From an uncultured Pelagibacteraceae bacterium (GTDB lineage Bacteria; Pseudomonadota; Alphaproteobacteria; Pelagibacterales; Pelagibacteraceae), in assembly GCA_902636075.1 (NCBI GenBank), contig CACPQM010000003.1, forward strand, positions 62,001-126,000: DNA of 64,000 nucleotides. The letters run 5' to 3'. Under the pieces are notes generated by a model. That model ran no database searches. It had not been told where the DNA came from and saw nothing but the letters and a program-made list of their open reading frames with translations. The position numbers were made by a program, and so were the translations under genes. Position 1 is the stretch's first letter; the number at the start of each line of letters is the position of its first letter. Below, piece after piece: positions 24,762-34,660 of the stretch.

Positions 24762-25565
24762 TTAAGCTATTGGTTTTAGCAAACTCTGAATTTTGATATG
24801 AATACTTTTATTTGATGATGCAAGAATATTGCCAGCATATTTTGCATCTCTATTATCAATTGTTGAAACAGTTCCACCTGATGCTTTTATAATTGGTATT
24901 AAAGGATGAATATCCCAAATTTTATTACTGCATTGAAATACAACATCAAGCTTACCTTCACAAACCTGTGCGTAAGACAAAGCATCAGAACAAGGAAATT
25001 GCATTAAATTTAAAAATTTTCTAATTTTTTTTTGTTTATTTAAAGAAATTGCTCCATGTAAACCTGCTGCTAATTTCAAATCTTTATATTTAACATTTTT
25101 ATTTACAATAATTTTTTTTCTTATGTTATTTTCAACTACATATGCATCTTTATCAGATTGGTTGTAATAATATTTTTTTAGAATTGGAAAATTAGCCAAA
25201 CCAAATATTGGATTTCCTTTATAATTTAATGAAATTAAATTGCTCCAAGTTGGACTTCCAATAACGAAAGATCGAGTTCCATCGATTGGATCAATAACCC
25301 ATGAAAAGTCACTTTTTGATTTTTTATATCCATATTCTTCTCCAATAATTTCATGATCTGGAAACTTTTTATTTATTTTAAACCTAATGAATTTCTCAAA
25401 TGCTCTATCCGCTGTAGTAACAGGATCATATCCCTTGCCCTTAATTTTATTTTGGACTTTAAATTTTTTACTTAACTTGTTGAAATAAAACTTGGAAAGA
25501 TCTTTGGCTAACTGGTTTAGAAATCTAGGAAATTCATTATTATTTGGAATAATTTTTTTTTTCAT
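24762..25565 (-). CDS. Inositol monophosphatase family protein (possibly histidinol phosphatase)
   Basis: 267 residues. Metal-site residues are visible: E76 (GEEYG), D92 and D95 (WVIDPIDGTRSF), and an Asp in KIWDIHPL near residue 217. It is a magnesium-dependent, lithium-sensitive-type phosphatase. The group includes histidinol phosphatase HisN of alphaproteobacteria and inositol-1-phosphatase. KGYDPVTTADRAFE resembles the HisN-like branch, so histidine synthesis is a fair guess. It diverges from the dioxygenase gene. Confidence 0.85.
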   Translation of the reverse strand: MKKKIIPNNNEFPRFLNQLAKDLSKFYFNKLSKKFKVQNKIKGKGYDPVTTADRAFEKFIRFKINKKFPDHEIIGEEYGYKKSKSDFSWVIDPIDGTRSFVIGSPTWSNLISLNYKGNPIFGLANFPILKKYYYNQSDKDAYVVENNIRKKIIVNKNVKYKDLKLAAGLHGAISLNKQKKIRKFLNLMQFPCSDALSYAQVCEGKLDVVFQCSNKIWDIHPLIPIIKASGGTVSTIDNRDAKYAGNILASSNKSIHIKIQSLLKPIA

Positions 25566-25632
25566 TAAAAGGAATTACTATTTTATTTATCTTGATTAAA
25601 GATAAATTTAAATTATTTTTATAAGTTGCCTT

Positions 25633-26736
25633 ATGAATATAGAAATTAAAAAAAATAGAATATTCTTTAACGATGGTAATATTAGGCAAGAAATTCACCC
25701 TTTCTGGCTTAGAGAAAGAGTTGAAAATAAAGAATTCTTAGATGAAATCACACAACAAAGATTATTCGATCCCAGCAATTTGCAGACCAATATTTTAATA
25801 GAGACAGTAAAATTAGAAAATAATGAATTAGAAATTAATTTCAATGATGGTGTCAAATCATATCTAAAAATAAGCAATATTATTGATGAGTATTCCGATC
25901 AAAAAATGGTTATGAACTCCATAGAAAAAGTTAAATGGGATTCTAACTTAAAGAATTTTAAAAACTTCATTTACAAAGATGATATTAGTGAATCTAAGGA
26001 AATGTACGATTTGCTTGTTTCTTTTTATCAATATGGATTTGTGATTATTAAAAATGTTCCAACTCAAGATAATTTCATCATAAATTTTGCTAATTCTATC
26101 GGAAGCGTTAGAAGAACAAATTTTGGAGAGTTTTTTAATGTAAGATCAATACCTAATCCTAATGATTTAGCATACACATCTTATAATTTGGCTCCTCATA
26201 CAGATAATCCTTACAGAATACCAGTGCCATGCATTCAACTTCTTCATTGTATTGAAAATGAAGTATCTGGTGGACTGTCAACTCTTGTAGACGGTTACAC
26301 CGTTACCGAAGATTTAAAAAATGAATTTAAAGATTACTATGAAATTCTTACAAAGATAAAAGTAAAATTTAAATTTATTGATAAGGAAGTCATACTAGAA
26401 GATTGGTCTGAACTTATTAAGTTAGATGAAAAAAAAGAGTTTAAGCAAGTAAGATTTAGTCCTAGATTAGATTATGTGCCAATATTAAATAAAGAAGATT
26501 TAGATTTATATTATAAAGCAAGGAACAAACTTTCAGAATTTTATAATTCAGATAAATATAGAATAGAATTTAAATTGAATCCTGGAGACTTATTAATAAT
26601 GGATAATTATAGATTACTTCACGGTAGAACTAGTTTCGACTCAAATGAAGGAAATAGATTCCTTCAGGGGTGCTACATTGATTATGATAGTACAGAAGGA
26701 AAAATTAGACATCTTAAAAGAAAATTTAATATCTAA
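25633..26736 (+). CDS. Gamma-butyrobetaine hydroxylase-like 2-oxoglutarate dioxygenase
   Basis: 367 residues with two parts. The N-terminal 90 or so resemble the GBBH-like N-terminal domain (IHPFWLRERV, QRLFDPSNL). The rest is a TauD/CAS-type Fe(II)/2-oxoglutarate dioxygenase with facial triad H and D in APHTDNPYR and H in RLLHGRTSF, and the 2-oxoglutarate Arg in NRFLQGCY. In carnitine metabolism such enzymes hydroxylate gamma-butyrobetaine; related ones act on trimethyllysine. With betaine uptake elsewhere in the window, a quaternary-amine substrate is plausible. Confidence 0.85.
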   Translation: MNIEIKKNRIFFNDGNIRQEIHPFWLRERVENKEFLDEITQQRLFDPSNLQTNILIETVKLENNELEINFNDGVKSYLKISNIIDEYSDQKMVMNSIEKVKWDSNLKNFKNFIYKDDISESKEMYDLLVSFYQYGFVIIKNVPTQDNFIINFANSIGSVRRTNFGEFFNVRSIPNPNDLAYTSYNLAPHTDNPYRIPVPCIQLLHCIENEVSGGLSTLVDGYTVTEDLKNEFKDYYEILTKIKVKFKFIDKEVILEDWSELIKLDEKKEFKQVRFSPRLDYVPILNKEDLDLYYKARNKLSEFYNSDKYRIEFKLNPGDLLIMDNYRLLHGRTSFDSNEGNRFLQGCYIDYDSTEGKIRHLKRKFNI

Positions 26737-26737
26737 C

Positions 26738-27445
26738 TTATCCAAGATTTTGCATGAATGGAATATATTCTAGAAGGTAATATCCTAAAGCTTGAAGTTG
26801 ATTTGTAATCATTAATACTCCAGTAATTAAAAGGAGAGAACCACCTGTTTTATTAATAATATTCATTTTTGTTTTTAAATTTTTAGAAAAAATCATAAAT
26901 TTCTGAATTAAATATCCTGATAAAATAAATGGTAACGCAAGACCTAATGAATAAAATGATAAAAGTAAAATTCCTTTATTTATGCTTTCCTCTGTAGATG
27001 CGATTGCCAATATTGATCCAAGAATAGGTCCAATGCAAGGTGTCCAACCAAAACCAAATGCCATACCAACTAAAATTGAGCTAAATACACCTGATTTTTT
27101 ATCTGCTTGGAACCTTTTCTCATAATTTAAAAACTTTAAATTAATCAAGCCTATTATTTGGAGTGAGAAAATTATTATTATTGTACCAGCTACAATTCTG
27201 AGAGTGTTTGAGTTATCTAAGACTAATGATCCTAAAAATGTTGCTGTTGCTCCAAAACTAATAAAAACAATTGAAAATCCAACAGTAAAAAGAACTATTG
27301 GAAATAAATTTATACTCTTTTTTTCAAGAAGTTCGTTAAGAGTTGAGCCAGATATATATGAAATGTATCCTGGAATAAGTGGTAATACGCATGGGGATAA
27401 AAAACTTATCAAACCTGCGCTAAATGCAAGAAATATTTCGATCAT
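26738..27445 (-). CDS. ccdA: Cytochrome c biogenesis/thiol-disulfide membrane protein CcdA
   Basis: 235 residues, six hydrophobic segments. The two conserved Cys lie in FLSPCVLPLIPGYISYISG (helix 1) and GWTPCIGPILGSILA (helix 4), the pair that carries electrons from thioredoxin across the membrane. The short form without DsbD periplasmic domains is CcdA. Its ATG overlaps the PEP carboxylase stop by one base, an unusual partner. No other cytochrome maturation gene is in the window. The two cupredoxins and the Cys-containing exported protein could be clients. Confidence 0.9.
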   Translation of the reverse strand: MIEIFLAFSAGLISFLSPCVLPLIPGYISYISGSTLNELLEKKSINLFPIVLFTVGFSIVFISFGATATFLGSLVLDNSNTLRIVAGTIIIIFSLQIIGLINLKFLNYEKRFQADKKSGVFSSILVGMAFGFGWTPCIGPILGSILAIASTEESINKGILLLSFYSLGLALPFILSGYLIQKFMIFSKNLKTKMNIINKTGGSLLLITGVLMITNQLQALGYYLLEYIPFMQNLG

Positions 27446-30132
27446 TATCCTGTATTTTTAATCGCTGCAGAAATTCCTGCAATAGATGTCATCATCGCAT
27501 CATCAAGTAACTTTTTGCTTTTTTTATCTAATTTCTTATGTTTTTGTTTTTTCATCACAGTTACTTGTAAAACATTGAGTATTTCTGAGTAAATATTTCT
27601 TATAATTGCAGGTCCCCGGAAAGCTTTTCTTTGTTTAAGTATTTCTCTAGGAGTAATATCATGATTTAATTTTTTCACTGCATTAAATTGGAATCTTAGT
27701 TTATCACCTACTCTAACTAATTTTTGGTCAGCCAAATATTTTTCATAAATTTTTGAAATTTCAGGATCAACTTTTGATAAGACCATATCTAATAAGTCCA
27801 TTGTAGAATTAAAATATGGCCAGTTTTTTTCCATATCAGTTAAAGTTTTTTTAAATTTTTTTATTGACGAATATCTTAAGGCCTCAGCAGTTCCCAACCA
27901 AGCAGGCAACATTAATCTTATTTGTGTCCAAGCAAAAACCCATGGTATGGCTCTTAAACTATTAATATTATCTACATTCTTTCTTTTGGATGGTCTCGAT
28001 CCTATCGATAACTTACCCAAAGCCATATGTGGTGTAACAGTTTTAAAATATCTTATGAAATCAGAGGTTTGATTTATATTTTTTCTATAAGAACTAGTTG
28101 AGATATTTGACATGTTTTGAATAAGATTTCTCCATTCTTTTTTTGGATTTGGAGGTGGATTTAAAGTTGCTTCCATTACAGAGCCAATATAACTACACAG
28201 GTTATATTTTGCTAATGGCTCATATCCATATTTTTGTTGTATTACTTCACCTTGGTCTGTAATTCTTATTTTTCCATTAACAGAATAAGGCGGCTGTGAT
28301 CTTAAAGTTGCTTGTATAGGCCCTCCTCCTCTACCAGCAGAACCACCTCTGCCATGAAAAAATGTAACGTTAATTTTATATTTTTTTGCTAATTTTATTA
28401 TATCTTCTTGTAATTTATACTGATGCCAACTAGCTGATAATTTACCTGCATCTTTACTAGAGTCAGAATATCCAATCATAATTTCTTGTTTATTCTTTAT
28501 GTATTTTCGGTACCATTTTAATGAAAATAATTTTTCCATAATTTCTTTACCATTTATCAAATCATCTAGAGTCTCAAATAAAGGAACCACTCTTAACTTA
28601 CTTTTTATATTTGCCTCTTTTTGCAAAAGCATTACAGCTAAGATGTCTGAGGCAGATGATGTCATTGATATTACATATGCTCCTAAACACTCTTTTGGTT
28701 GACTAGACAAAACTTTAAAAGTTGACCAAACTTCTTTGTTTTCCTTATTTTTAAAAATAAATTTGTTAATTGAATTTTTGCCTATAATTTTGTCAGATAG
28801 ATACTTTATTTTTTTTGTCTCACTCCAAGTACTATAATTTTGACTAAATTTTTTTTTTATAAACTCATTCAGTAATTGAGAATGTCTGGATGACTCTTGC
28901 CTTATATCCAGTCTTGCAAGATTAATTCCAAAACATTTTGCTCTTCTCATTAAATCAAGCAAATCTCCACTAGCAATATTTTCGTTCTGGTTCTGCTCTA
29001 AAGACTCTCTAACAACTCTTAAAGGTTTTAAAATTTCTTCTCTTTCAGAAAGTAATATCTTTTCATTTAATGGTTTACCATAATTAAGATATTGTTCTAT
29101 TTCACTGTGGGTTCTTCTAAGTTTATCTCTTAATGGTCTTAAATAAACTCTATATGGTTCAAAGGTTTTTCCAGTGGTTTTTAATATTTTATTTGAGCAT
29201 TTTTCCATAGAGTAAGATCTAATTAATTTAGTCAAAGACTTTTCATAAAGTTTAGCAGCTTCCCACCTTGATAAAAGAATAACTCTTTTAGTCACCTCTG
29301 AAGTTACAAATGGATTCCCATCCCTGTCACCTCCCATCCAAGACCCAAACTCTATTGGGTTGAAATTTTTTGGAAGTCCCTTGCTCATATTTTGTTCAAA
29401 AATTTGATTTAATCTTCTGTAAACTTTTGGGATTGTATCCCATAAACTATCCTCAATAATTGCTAATCCCCATCTAGCCTCCTCTGCAGGAGTAGGTCTA
29501 GATCTTTTAATTTCATCTGTGTTCCAAATGATTGTAATTTCATCATATAATTTCTTATCTAAAATTTTTAATTTAGATGGATAATTAGTTAAGAGAATTC
29601 TTTGTTCGAGAATTTCTGTCAATGCATGATATTTTTGAATCAAAGTTCTTCTTTTAACTTCAGTAGGATGAGCTGTTAAAACTATTCCAATATTTAAACT
29701 TTTTGCAATATTATAAATTTTATTATTTGAAATTTTTTTGTTTTTAAAAAAATTTTCAAAAATTTCTTCTATAAATATATTTTGGAATTTTTTATTTGAT
29801 TTTATATTTTCATATTGATCTAAAGTTCTAGATGCATCTATTGACTCTGCTAAATTATAAAAATTCATGAAATGATTAAATGCTCTAGTTAATTTAAATA
29901 AAGACTGTGGACTAAGTTTATTAATTTCTCTTAGAATTTTCTTAAATGGTTCTTTTCTACTTTTATTTGCTACATTTGCCTTTGACAAAAGTCTAATTTT
30001 TTCAACTAAATTAAAAAAGTTAGAGCCTTCCTGTTTTTTTATTACTTTACCAAGAATATTACCTAAATGTCTAACGTCATCCCTAAGTGATTTGGTGGGA
30101 ATTCTTTCGTAATAAAGATCTCGTTTTAACAT
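27445..30132 (-). CDS. ppc: Phosphoenolpyruvate carboxylase
   Basis: 895 residues, the normal bacterial length. It makes oxaloacetate from PEP and bicarbonate (anaplerosis). Catalytic landmarks are H155 in VLTAHPTEVKRR, the glycine loop FHGRGGSAGRGGG and the Arg-rich GYSDSSKDAG region; the C-terminus ends in the essential NTG tripeptide. The first 50 bases overlap the end of the SMP-30-like gene in another frame, and the last base overlaps ccdA. So it is wired into the sugar-acid operon upstream. Confidence 0.95.
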   Translation of the reverse strand: MLKRDLYYERIPTKSLRDDVRHLGNILGKVIKKQEGSNFFNLVEKIRLLSKANVANKSRKEPFKKILREINKLSPQSLFKLTRAFNHFMNFYNLAESIDASRTLDQYENIKSNKKFQNIFIEEIFENFFKNKKISNNKIYNIAKSLNIGIVLTAHPTEVKRRTLIQKYHALTEILEQRILLTNYPSKLKILDKKLYDEITIIWNTDEIKRSRPTPAEEARWGLAIIEDSLWDTIPKVYRRLNQIFEQNMSKGLPKNFNPIEFGSWMGGDRDGNPFVTSEVTKRVILLSRWEAAKLYEKSLTKLIRSYSMEKCSNKILKTTGKTFEPYRVYLRPLRDKLRRTHSEIEQYLNYGKPLNEKILLSEREEILKPLRVVRESLEQNQNENIASGDLLDLMRRAKCFGINLARLDIRQESSRHSQLLNEFIKKKFSQNYSTWSETKKIKYLSDKIIGKNSINKFIFKNKENKEVWSTFKVLSSQPKECLGAYVISMTSSASDILAVMLLQKEANIKSKLRVVPLFETLDDLINGKEIMEKLFSLKWYRKYIKNKQEIMIGYSDSSKDAGKLSASWHQYKLQEDIIKLAKKYKINVTFFHGRGGSAGRGGGPIQATLRSQPPYSVNGKIRITDQGEVIQQKYGYEPLAKYNLCSYIGSVMEATLNPPPNPKKEWRNLIQNMSNISTSSYRKNINQTSDFIRYFKTVTPHMALGKLSIGSRPSKRKNVDNINSLRAIPWVFAWTQIRLMLPAWLGTAEALRYSSIKKFKKTLTDMEKNWPYFNSTMDLLDMVLSKVDPEISKIYEKYLADQKLVRVGDKLRFQFNAVKKLNHDITPREILKQRKAFRGPAIIRNIYSEILNVLQVTVMKKQKHKKLDKKSKKLLDDAMMTSIAGISAAIKNTG

Positions 30133-31027
30133 GATTAAAATTAAATTTTTTTTGATTTATACCTTTCGTATTTGTTTCTATTTTAAATAAACTTCCTGAG
30201 AATTTAAATTTTTTAATTTCACTTTTTTTCATACCCTTTAAGGCTGAAGTTACAAATAATTCTGAGTTATTCTTGCCTCCAAATGCACAGTTGGTTATAT
30301 TTTTTGCGGGTAATTTGACTTTGTGTAATATTTTTCCTAACCTATTAAATACTGATATACATGCTCCATGATAATGGCAAACCCAAAGATTTTTATTTTT
30401 GTCTAAAGTCATTCCATCTGGTACCCCTTGATTCTTTGTAAACTTTTTAAATATTTTTTTTTTTATTATGTTTAAATTTTTGTTTACTTTTATTTTGTAA
30501 ATAGTTCTTCTCCTACTATCGGTATGGTAAAAATTATTGCTATCTATAAATGCTGGACCATTAGTTATGAAATAGCTAGTATCAACTTTTTTTAAATTTA
30601 ATTTTTTATCAAAGCAATATAATGATCCATTTTTCAAACTTCTTTCAGGATTGTCCATGGTGCCGAACCATAATCTACCTGATGGGTCTGTCTTACCATC
30701 ATTGATACGATTGGTTTTAATGTCTTTTTCAATATGAATTGATTTTAAGGTTTTTTTTGTTTTCAAATTTAAAATTCTTAATTCACTTTGAAGACCTAAT
30801 ATAAAAATGTTATTTTTAATATGTGCTAGAAAACCTATTTCTTTATTAATTTTAATTATTTTTTTTTTATAATTTTTAGTATTAAAAATATGAATTCTTT
30901 TTTTTTTTATGTCAGTAAAATATATCGAGTTATGTTCCTTCACCCACAATGTTCCCTCACCCAATGTACACTTGGTATTCCATAAAACTTCAGGTTTTGA
31001 AGTTTTTATTTCAACCATTGTATCCAT
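30083..31027 (-). CDS. SMP-30/gluconolactonase-like lactonase
   Basis: 314 residues, six-bladed beta-propeller of the SMP-30/LRE family. CTLGEGTLWV carries the metal-ligand Glu, INDGKTDPSGRLWFGTMD the Asn and Asp region, and GVPDGMTLDKNKNLWV a further Asp. It hydrolyses aldonolactones to aldonates. It overlaps the dehydratase gene upstream by 17 bp and ppc downstream by 50 bp. Its position between sugar-acid dehydratase and TRAP genes suggests it opens the lactone feeding the pathway. Confidence 0.87.
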   Translation of the reverse strand: MDTMVEIKTSKPEVLWNTKCTLGEGTLWVKEHNSIYFTDIKKKRIHIFNTKNYKKKIIKINKEIGFLAHIKNNIFILGLQSELRILNLKTKKTLKSIHIEKDIKTNRINDGKTDPSGRLWFGTMDNPERSLKNGSLYCFDKKLNLKKVDTSYFITNGPAFIDSNNFYHTDSRRRTIYKIKVNKNLNIIKKKIFKKFTKNQGVPDGMTLDKNKNLWVCHYHGACISVFNRLGKILHKVKLPAKNITNCAFGGKNNSELFVTSALKGMKKSEIKKFKFSGSLFKIETNTKGINQKKFNFNHVKTRSLLRKNSHQIT

Positions 31028-32183
31028 ATTCTTTTATAAAATCTTTATTTGGATTTACACCAATCCCTATATTTTCTAACGAAGATGCATAGCCATTTTT
31101 ATTTTTAACTTGATCTAAAATTGAAAATTTTTCCTCAGCAAGATCTGTAATAAAAATATTTTTTTCAGTGGTATCGAATTCTAACATTGATTTTGTTGGA
31201 AATAGTCCACCTGGCATATCTGGTAAAGAAGTAAGTAAATGCAGATTTACTGCTACACTTAAAGCTGAACCCCATACATGATTAACAATTGGGATGAAAT
31301 TCGACTGAGCTAATGCTGATACTTTTAAATATTCCGTTATACCACCTAAACCACAAACCTCTGGTTGGGCTATATCAATGCAATTATTTTTAATTAATTG
31401 GTTCCAACCATATTTTGTGAACTCTGCTTCACCACCAGCAATATTTGTGTTTAATTTTTTTTTAAGTTCTTTGTAACCATCATAATCCTCTGGAGCCACA
31501 GGTTCCTCAAACCAGTAAATATTCATTTCATCCAACCCTCTTCCAACATACAAGGCATCATTTTTATTATAGGCATGATTTGCATCTACCATGAGTTTAA
31601 ATTCAGATCCAATTGCATCTCTTACAGCACTAACTAGTTTTAAATCTTTTTTGGGACCCATACCTATTTTCATTTTCATTGCTTTAAAGTTTTTCTCTTT
31701 TATTTGATTAGCCTCATTTTTGAATAATTCACAAAGTTCTTCGACTGGTTTTTTTTGTAACATCATGCCGTAACCATAAACTGGTATTTTATTGTTAGTT
31801 TTACCTCCTAGTAGTTGATAAAGAGGTAAATTAGCTTTTTTTGCCAATATATCCCATAGTGCTATATCAATTCCTGACAATGCTTGAATTGGCATTCCTT
31901 TTTGACCACTGTCTCTCAATAAATTATATACTTTGTGCCAAATATATTCTTTATTAAGTGGATTATCTCCTTTTATTAAAGGTTGAATAACTTTTTCTAC
32001 AACATATTTGTTTGCAAGAGCTATATTTCCAGGTCCAAAACACTCTCCCCAGCCTGTGATGCCTTCATCAGTCTCTACTTCAACTAAGTGGGCAGTTCTA
32101 TGTTTGTAATATTGTTGTGAGTATCCTAGTTCTTTGTCTAACTCATATCTAAGTACATGACTTTTGATTGAGGTTATCTTCAC
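31011..32183 (-). CDS. Mandelate racemase/enolase-family sugar-acid dehydratase
   Basis: 390 residues with capping domain and barrel. Active-site residues are K170-M-K172 (KxK), metal ligands D200 (MVDANHAY), E226 (WFEEP) and E252 (AGGEAEF), and H302 (IVNHVWG). The layout fits acid-sugar dehydratases of the MR subgroup that turn aldonates into 2-keto-3-deoxy-aldonates (galactonate, arabinonate and fuconate types). The downstream SDR-plus-FAH pair fits a non-phosphorylative route. The exact sugar cannot be read. Confidence 0.88.
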   Translation of the reverse strand: MKITSIKSHVLRYELDKELGYSQQYYKHRTAHLVEVETDEGITGWGECFGPGNIALANKYVVEKVIQPLIKGDNPLNKEYIWHKVYNLLRDSGQKGMPIQALSGIDIALWDILAKKANLPLYQLLGGKTNNKIPVYGYGMMLQKKPVEELCELFKNEANQIKEKNFKAMKMKIGMGPKKDLKLVSAVRDAIGSEFKLMVDANHAYNKNDALYVGRGLDEMNIYWFEEPVAPEDYDGYKELKKKLNTNIAGGEAEFTKYGWNQLIKNNCIDIAQPEVCGLGGITEYLKVSALAQSNFIPIVNHVWGSALSVAVNLHLLTSLPDMPGGLFPTKSMLEFDTTEKNIFITDLAEEKFSILDQVKNKNGYASSLENIGIGVNPNKDFIKEYGYNG

Positions 32184-32188
32184 AAATT

Positions 32189-33031
32189 TTAAACAGCAAC
32201 TACTTTAGAGTTCTGTTCTCCTAAGTTATCTATTGATAGTTTCATTTGATCACCTGCTTTCAGAAATACTTGTGGTTTTCTGCCCATTCCAACTCCTGGA
32301 GGTGTTCCTGTTGTAATTATATCCCCTGGTTGTAATGACATGAATTTACTCACATAAGATACAATGATATCTACATTAAAAATCATAGTACTTGTATTCC
32401 CTGTTTGCATTCTTTCACCATTTACATCCAACATCATCTTTAAATTATTAATATCTTTAATTTCATCTTTAGTTACTAAGTAGGGCCCAGTAGGTCCATA
32501 AGTGTCATGAGACTTTCCTTTAACCCATTGTCCCATTTTTTCAATTTGCCATTCTCGTTCACTGACATCGTTTACTAAACAATACCCTAAAATATGATCT
32601 TGTGATTGACTTTCTGAAATATGTTTTGCTTCTTTTCCAATTACAATTCCAAGTTCAACTTCCCAATCTAGTTTTTTTGATCCAGAAACTATTTCTACAT
32701 CATCATTAGGACCGCACATTGAGCTAGTAGCTTTCATAAACATTATTGGTTCTTTGGGAATATCAGCACCGACTTCAGCTGCATGATCTGAATAATTAAG
32801 TCCTATTGCTACAAATTTTCCAGGACTTATAATGCATGAACCTACTCTTTGATTAGATGAAAGTTCAGGAAGACTTGATGTGTCTGCACTTTGAATTTTT
32901 GATATTGTTTCAAAATTTAAATTTTCTGGGTTTAAATCGTTTATGTGAGAACTTATGTCTCTTATTTTTCCATCAGCGTCTAAAATTGCTGGCTTTTCTT
33001 TTCCTTTTTCACCTACTCTTAATAATTTCAT
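32189..33031 (-). CDS. Fumarylacetoacetate hydrolase-family enzyme, likely diketo-sugar-acid hydrolase
   Basis: 280 residues. The FAH-fold metal site appears as DWEVELGIVIGKEA, with VAIGLNYSDHAAEVG before it and GDIITTGTPPGVGMG after it. In the non-phosphorylative fucose pathway such an enzyme cleaves 2,4-diketo-3-deoxy-fuconate to pyruvate and lactate. The adjacent SDR (16 bp upstream) would make that diketo substrate. Its AAAGGAG ribosome site is strong. Alternatives in the family (ureidoglycolate lyase, homoprotocatechuate pathway) fit the neighbours less well. Confidence 0.87.
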   Translation of the reverse strand: MKLLRVGEKGKEKPAILDADGKIRDISSHINDLNPENLNFETISKIQSADTSSLPELSSNQRVGSCIISPGKFVAIGLNYSDHAAEVGADIPKEPIMFMKATSSMCGPNDDVEIVSGSKKLDWEVELGIVIGKEAKHISESQSQDHILGYCLVNDVSEREWQIEKMGQWVKGKSHDTYGPTGPYLVTKDEIKDINNLKMMLDVNGERMQTGNTSTMIFNVDIIVSYVSKFMSLQPGDIITTGTPPGVGMGRKPQVFLKAGDQMKLSIDNLGEQNSKVVAV

Positions 33032-33047
33032 TGTTTCTCCTTTATAT

Positions 33048-33791
33048 TTAAATTGTCATTCCACCATCAACAGAAAATGTATTCCCTGTTGTAAATGTTG
33101 ATTCATCGCCAGCTAAATAAATAGCCATAGAGGCAATTTCTTCAGCTGTTCCTAGTCTTCCCATAGGTTGTCTTGCTATAAAATCTTTCTTAGCTTGAAC
33201 AGGGTCAGGACTCTGGTTCACTCTATCTTGCCAAGAAGGAGAGAAAACTGTTCCTGGTGCTATTGAATTACATCTAATATTTTGTTTTACAAAGTCTGAA
33301 GCTATAGACTTTGTTAACCCAATAATTGCAGCTTTTGAAGCGCCATAAACAAATCTATTTGGTAAACCTTTTAAACTGGAGGCAATAGACGAAACATTGA
33401 TTATACTTCCACCATTTTGCTTCACCATTAACGGTAAAATTGCTCTGCACATGAAATACATTGATTTAATGTTTACATCAAAAGAAAAATCCCAATCTTT
33501 TTCCTCACAATCTAAAATTGTTCCATGATGAACAAATCCTACTGCATTAAATAGAACATTTACTTCATCGAGTGTTTTAACAAAATCTAAAATTGCTTTG
33601 TTGTCTGTAGAGTCTAAAGTTTTAATTTTAATATTAGGATATTCTTTATTTAAATCAGCTAAAGTTTTTTCATTCAAATCTGTTGCTATTACATGGGCCC
33701 CTTCATTATGAAAAGCGATTGCTGTTGCTTTTCCGATACCTTGGCCTGCTGCTGTAACTACAATTTTTTTACCCTCTAATCTTCCACTCAT
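33048..33791 (-). CDS. Short-chain dehydrogenase, 2-keto-3-deoxy-aldonate dehydrogenase-like
   Basis: 247 residues, classical SDR: cofactor motif TAAGQGIGKA, NNAG equivalent FNAVG, active-site Ser in NVSSIASS, and YGASK. ATDLNEKT places an Asp after strand 2, which favours NAD(H). The start MSGRLEGKKIVVTAAGQGIG recalls 2-keto-3-deoxy-L-fuconate dehydrogenases and DHRS6-like enzymes. With the FAH hydrolase next door, oxidation of a 2-keto-3-deoxy sugar acid is the best fit. It overlaps the upstream reductase by 4 bp. Confidence 0.87.
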   Translation of the reverse strand: MSGRLEGKKIVVTAAGQGIGKATAIAFHNEGAHVIATDLNEKTLADLNKEYPNIKIKTLDSTDNKAILDFVKTLDEVNVLFNAVGFVHHGTILDCEEKDWDFSFDVNIKSMYFMCRAILPLMVKQNGGSIINVSSIASSLKGLPNRFVYGASKAAIIGLTKSIASDFVKQNIRCNSIAPGTVFSPSWQDRVNQSPDPVQAKKDFIARQPMGRLGTAEEIASMAIYLAGDESTFTTGNTFSVDGGMTI

Positions 33792-34660
33792 TTATTATTT
33801 ATCCTTTCAATTTCTTTATAAAGTGAACTATGATCTGTTTCACCATGTCCATTATCAACAAGAGATTTATACATTTCTTTAACCAAATTTGAAATAGGTA
33901 AATGAGTATTATAATTACTGGCACATTCTAAGATATTATTCATATCTTTTAATTGACCAGATGTTTTACCTTTTGGAGTAAAATCTTTCTCGATCATTCT
34001 TTTTCCATGCGTTTGTAAAACTTTACTGTCTGCCCAACCACCTGACAAAGCTTTAATCATTTTATTTGGATCAGCTCCTGCTTTTTCACAAAGAGTTACA
34101 GCCTCTGCTACAGCGCCTATTGCTAAACCAACAATGATTTGATTTGCTAATTTGGACACTTGTCCACTTCCAATTGGACCAACTAATGTTGGATTACCCA
34201 TAGTTTTTAAAATATCAAAAGCATCATCAAAAATATTTTGCTCTCCCCCGACCATTATAGCCAATGATGCTTCCTCTGCACCAATTGTTCCTCCAGATAC
34301 AGGTGCATCCAAATAATTTATATTTTTTAATTTTAAATTATTACCATGTTTTGTTGCAGTAGTTGGTTTAACTGAACTCATATCAATAACTATTGAACCA
34401 GATTTTAAGTTTTCTAAAAAATCAGTATTGTTCATCACTGCATCCACAGCAATATCATCTGTTAACATTGTGATAACAATATCACTTCCATCCACAGCAT
34501 CTTTTAACGTATTTGAAATTTTTGCTCCAAATTTTTTAAGTGGTTCTGCTTTATTCTTTGATCTATTGAATACTGTTAAATTATATCCAGCTTTTACTAT
34601 ATTTTTAGACATTGGCAGACCCATCAGGCCTATGCCTATAAAACCTATTTTTTTTGTCAT
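33788..34660 (-). CDS. 3-hydroxyisobutyrate/tartronate semialdehyde dehydrogenase-family protein
   Basis: 290 residues of the beta-hydroxyacid dehydrogenase family. Dinucleotide motif IGFIGIGLMGLPMSKN, substrate motif DAPVSGGTIGAEEASLAIMVGG and catalytic Lys region SGQVSKLANQII are intact. Candidate reactions are tartronate semialdehyde to glycerate, or 2-hydroxy-3-oxo acid reduction in glycolate or sugar-acid breakdown. It directly follows the TRAP large permease (no gap), so it acts on what the TRAP system brings in or on its products. Confidence 0.88.
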   Translation of the reverse strand: MTKKIGFIGIGLMGLPMSKNIVKAGYNLTVFNRSKNKAEPLKKFGAKISNTLKDAVDGSDIVITMLTDDIAVDAVMNNTDFLENLKSGSIVIDMSSVKPTTATKHGNNLKLKNINYLDAPVSGGTIGAEEASLAIMVGGEQNIFDDAFDILKTMGNPTLVGPIGSGQVSKLANQIIVGLAIGAVAEAVTLCEKAGADPNKMIKALSGGWADSKVLQTHGKRMIEKDFTPKGKTSGQLKDMNNILECASNYNTHLPISNLVKEMYKSLVDNGHGETDHSSLYKEIERINNK

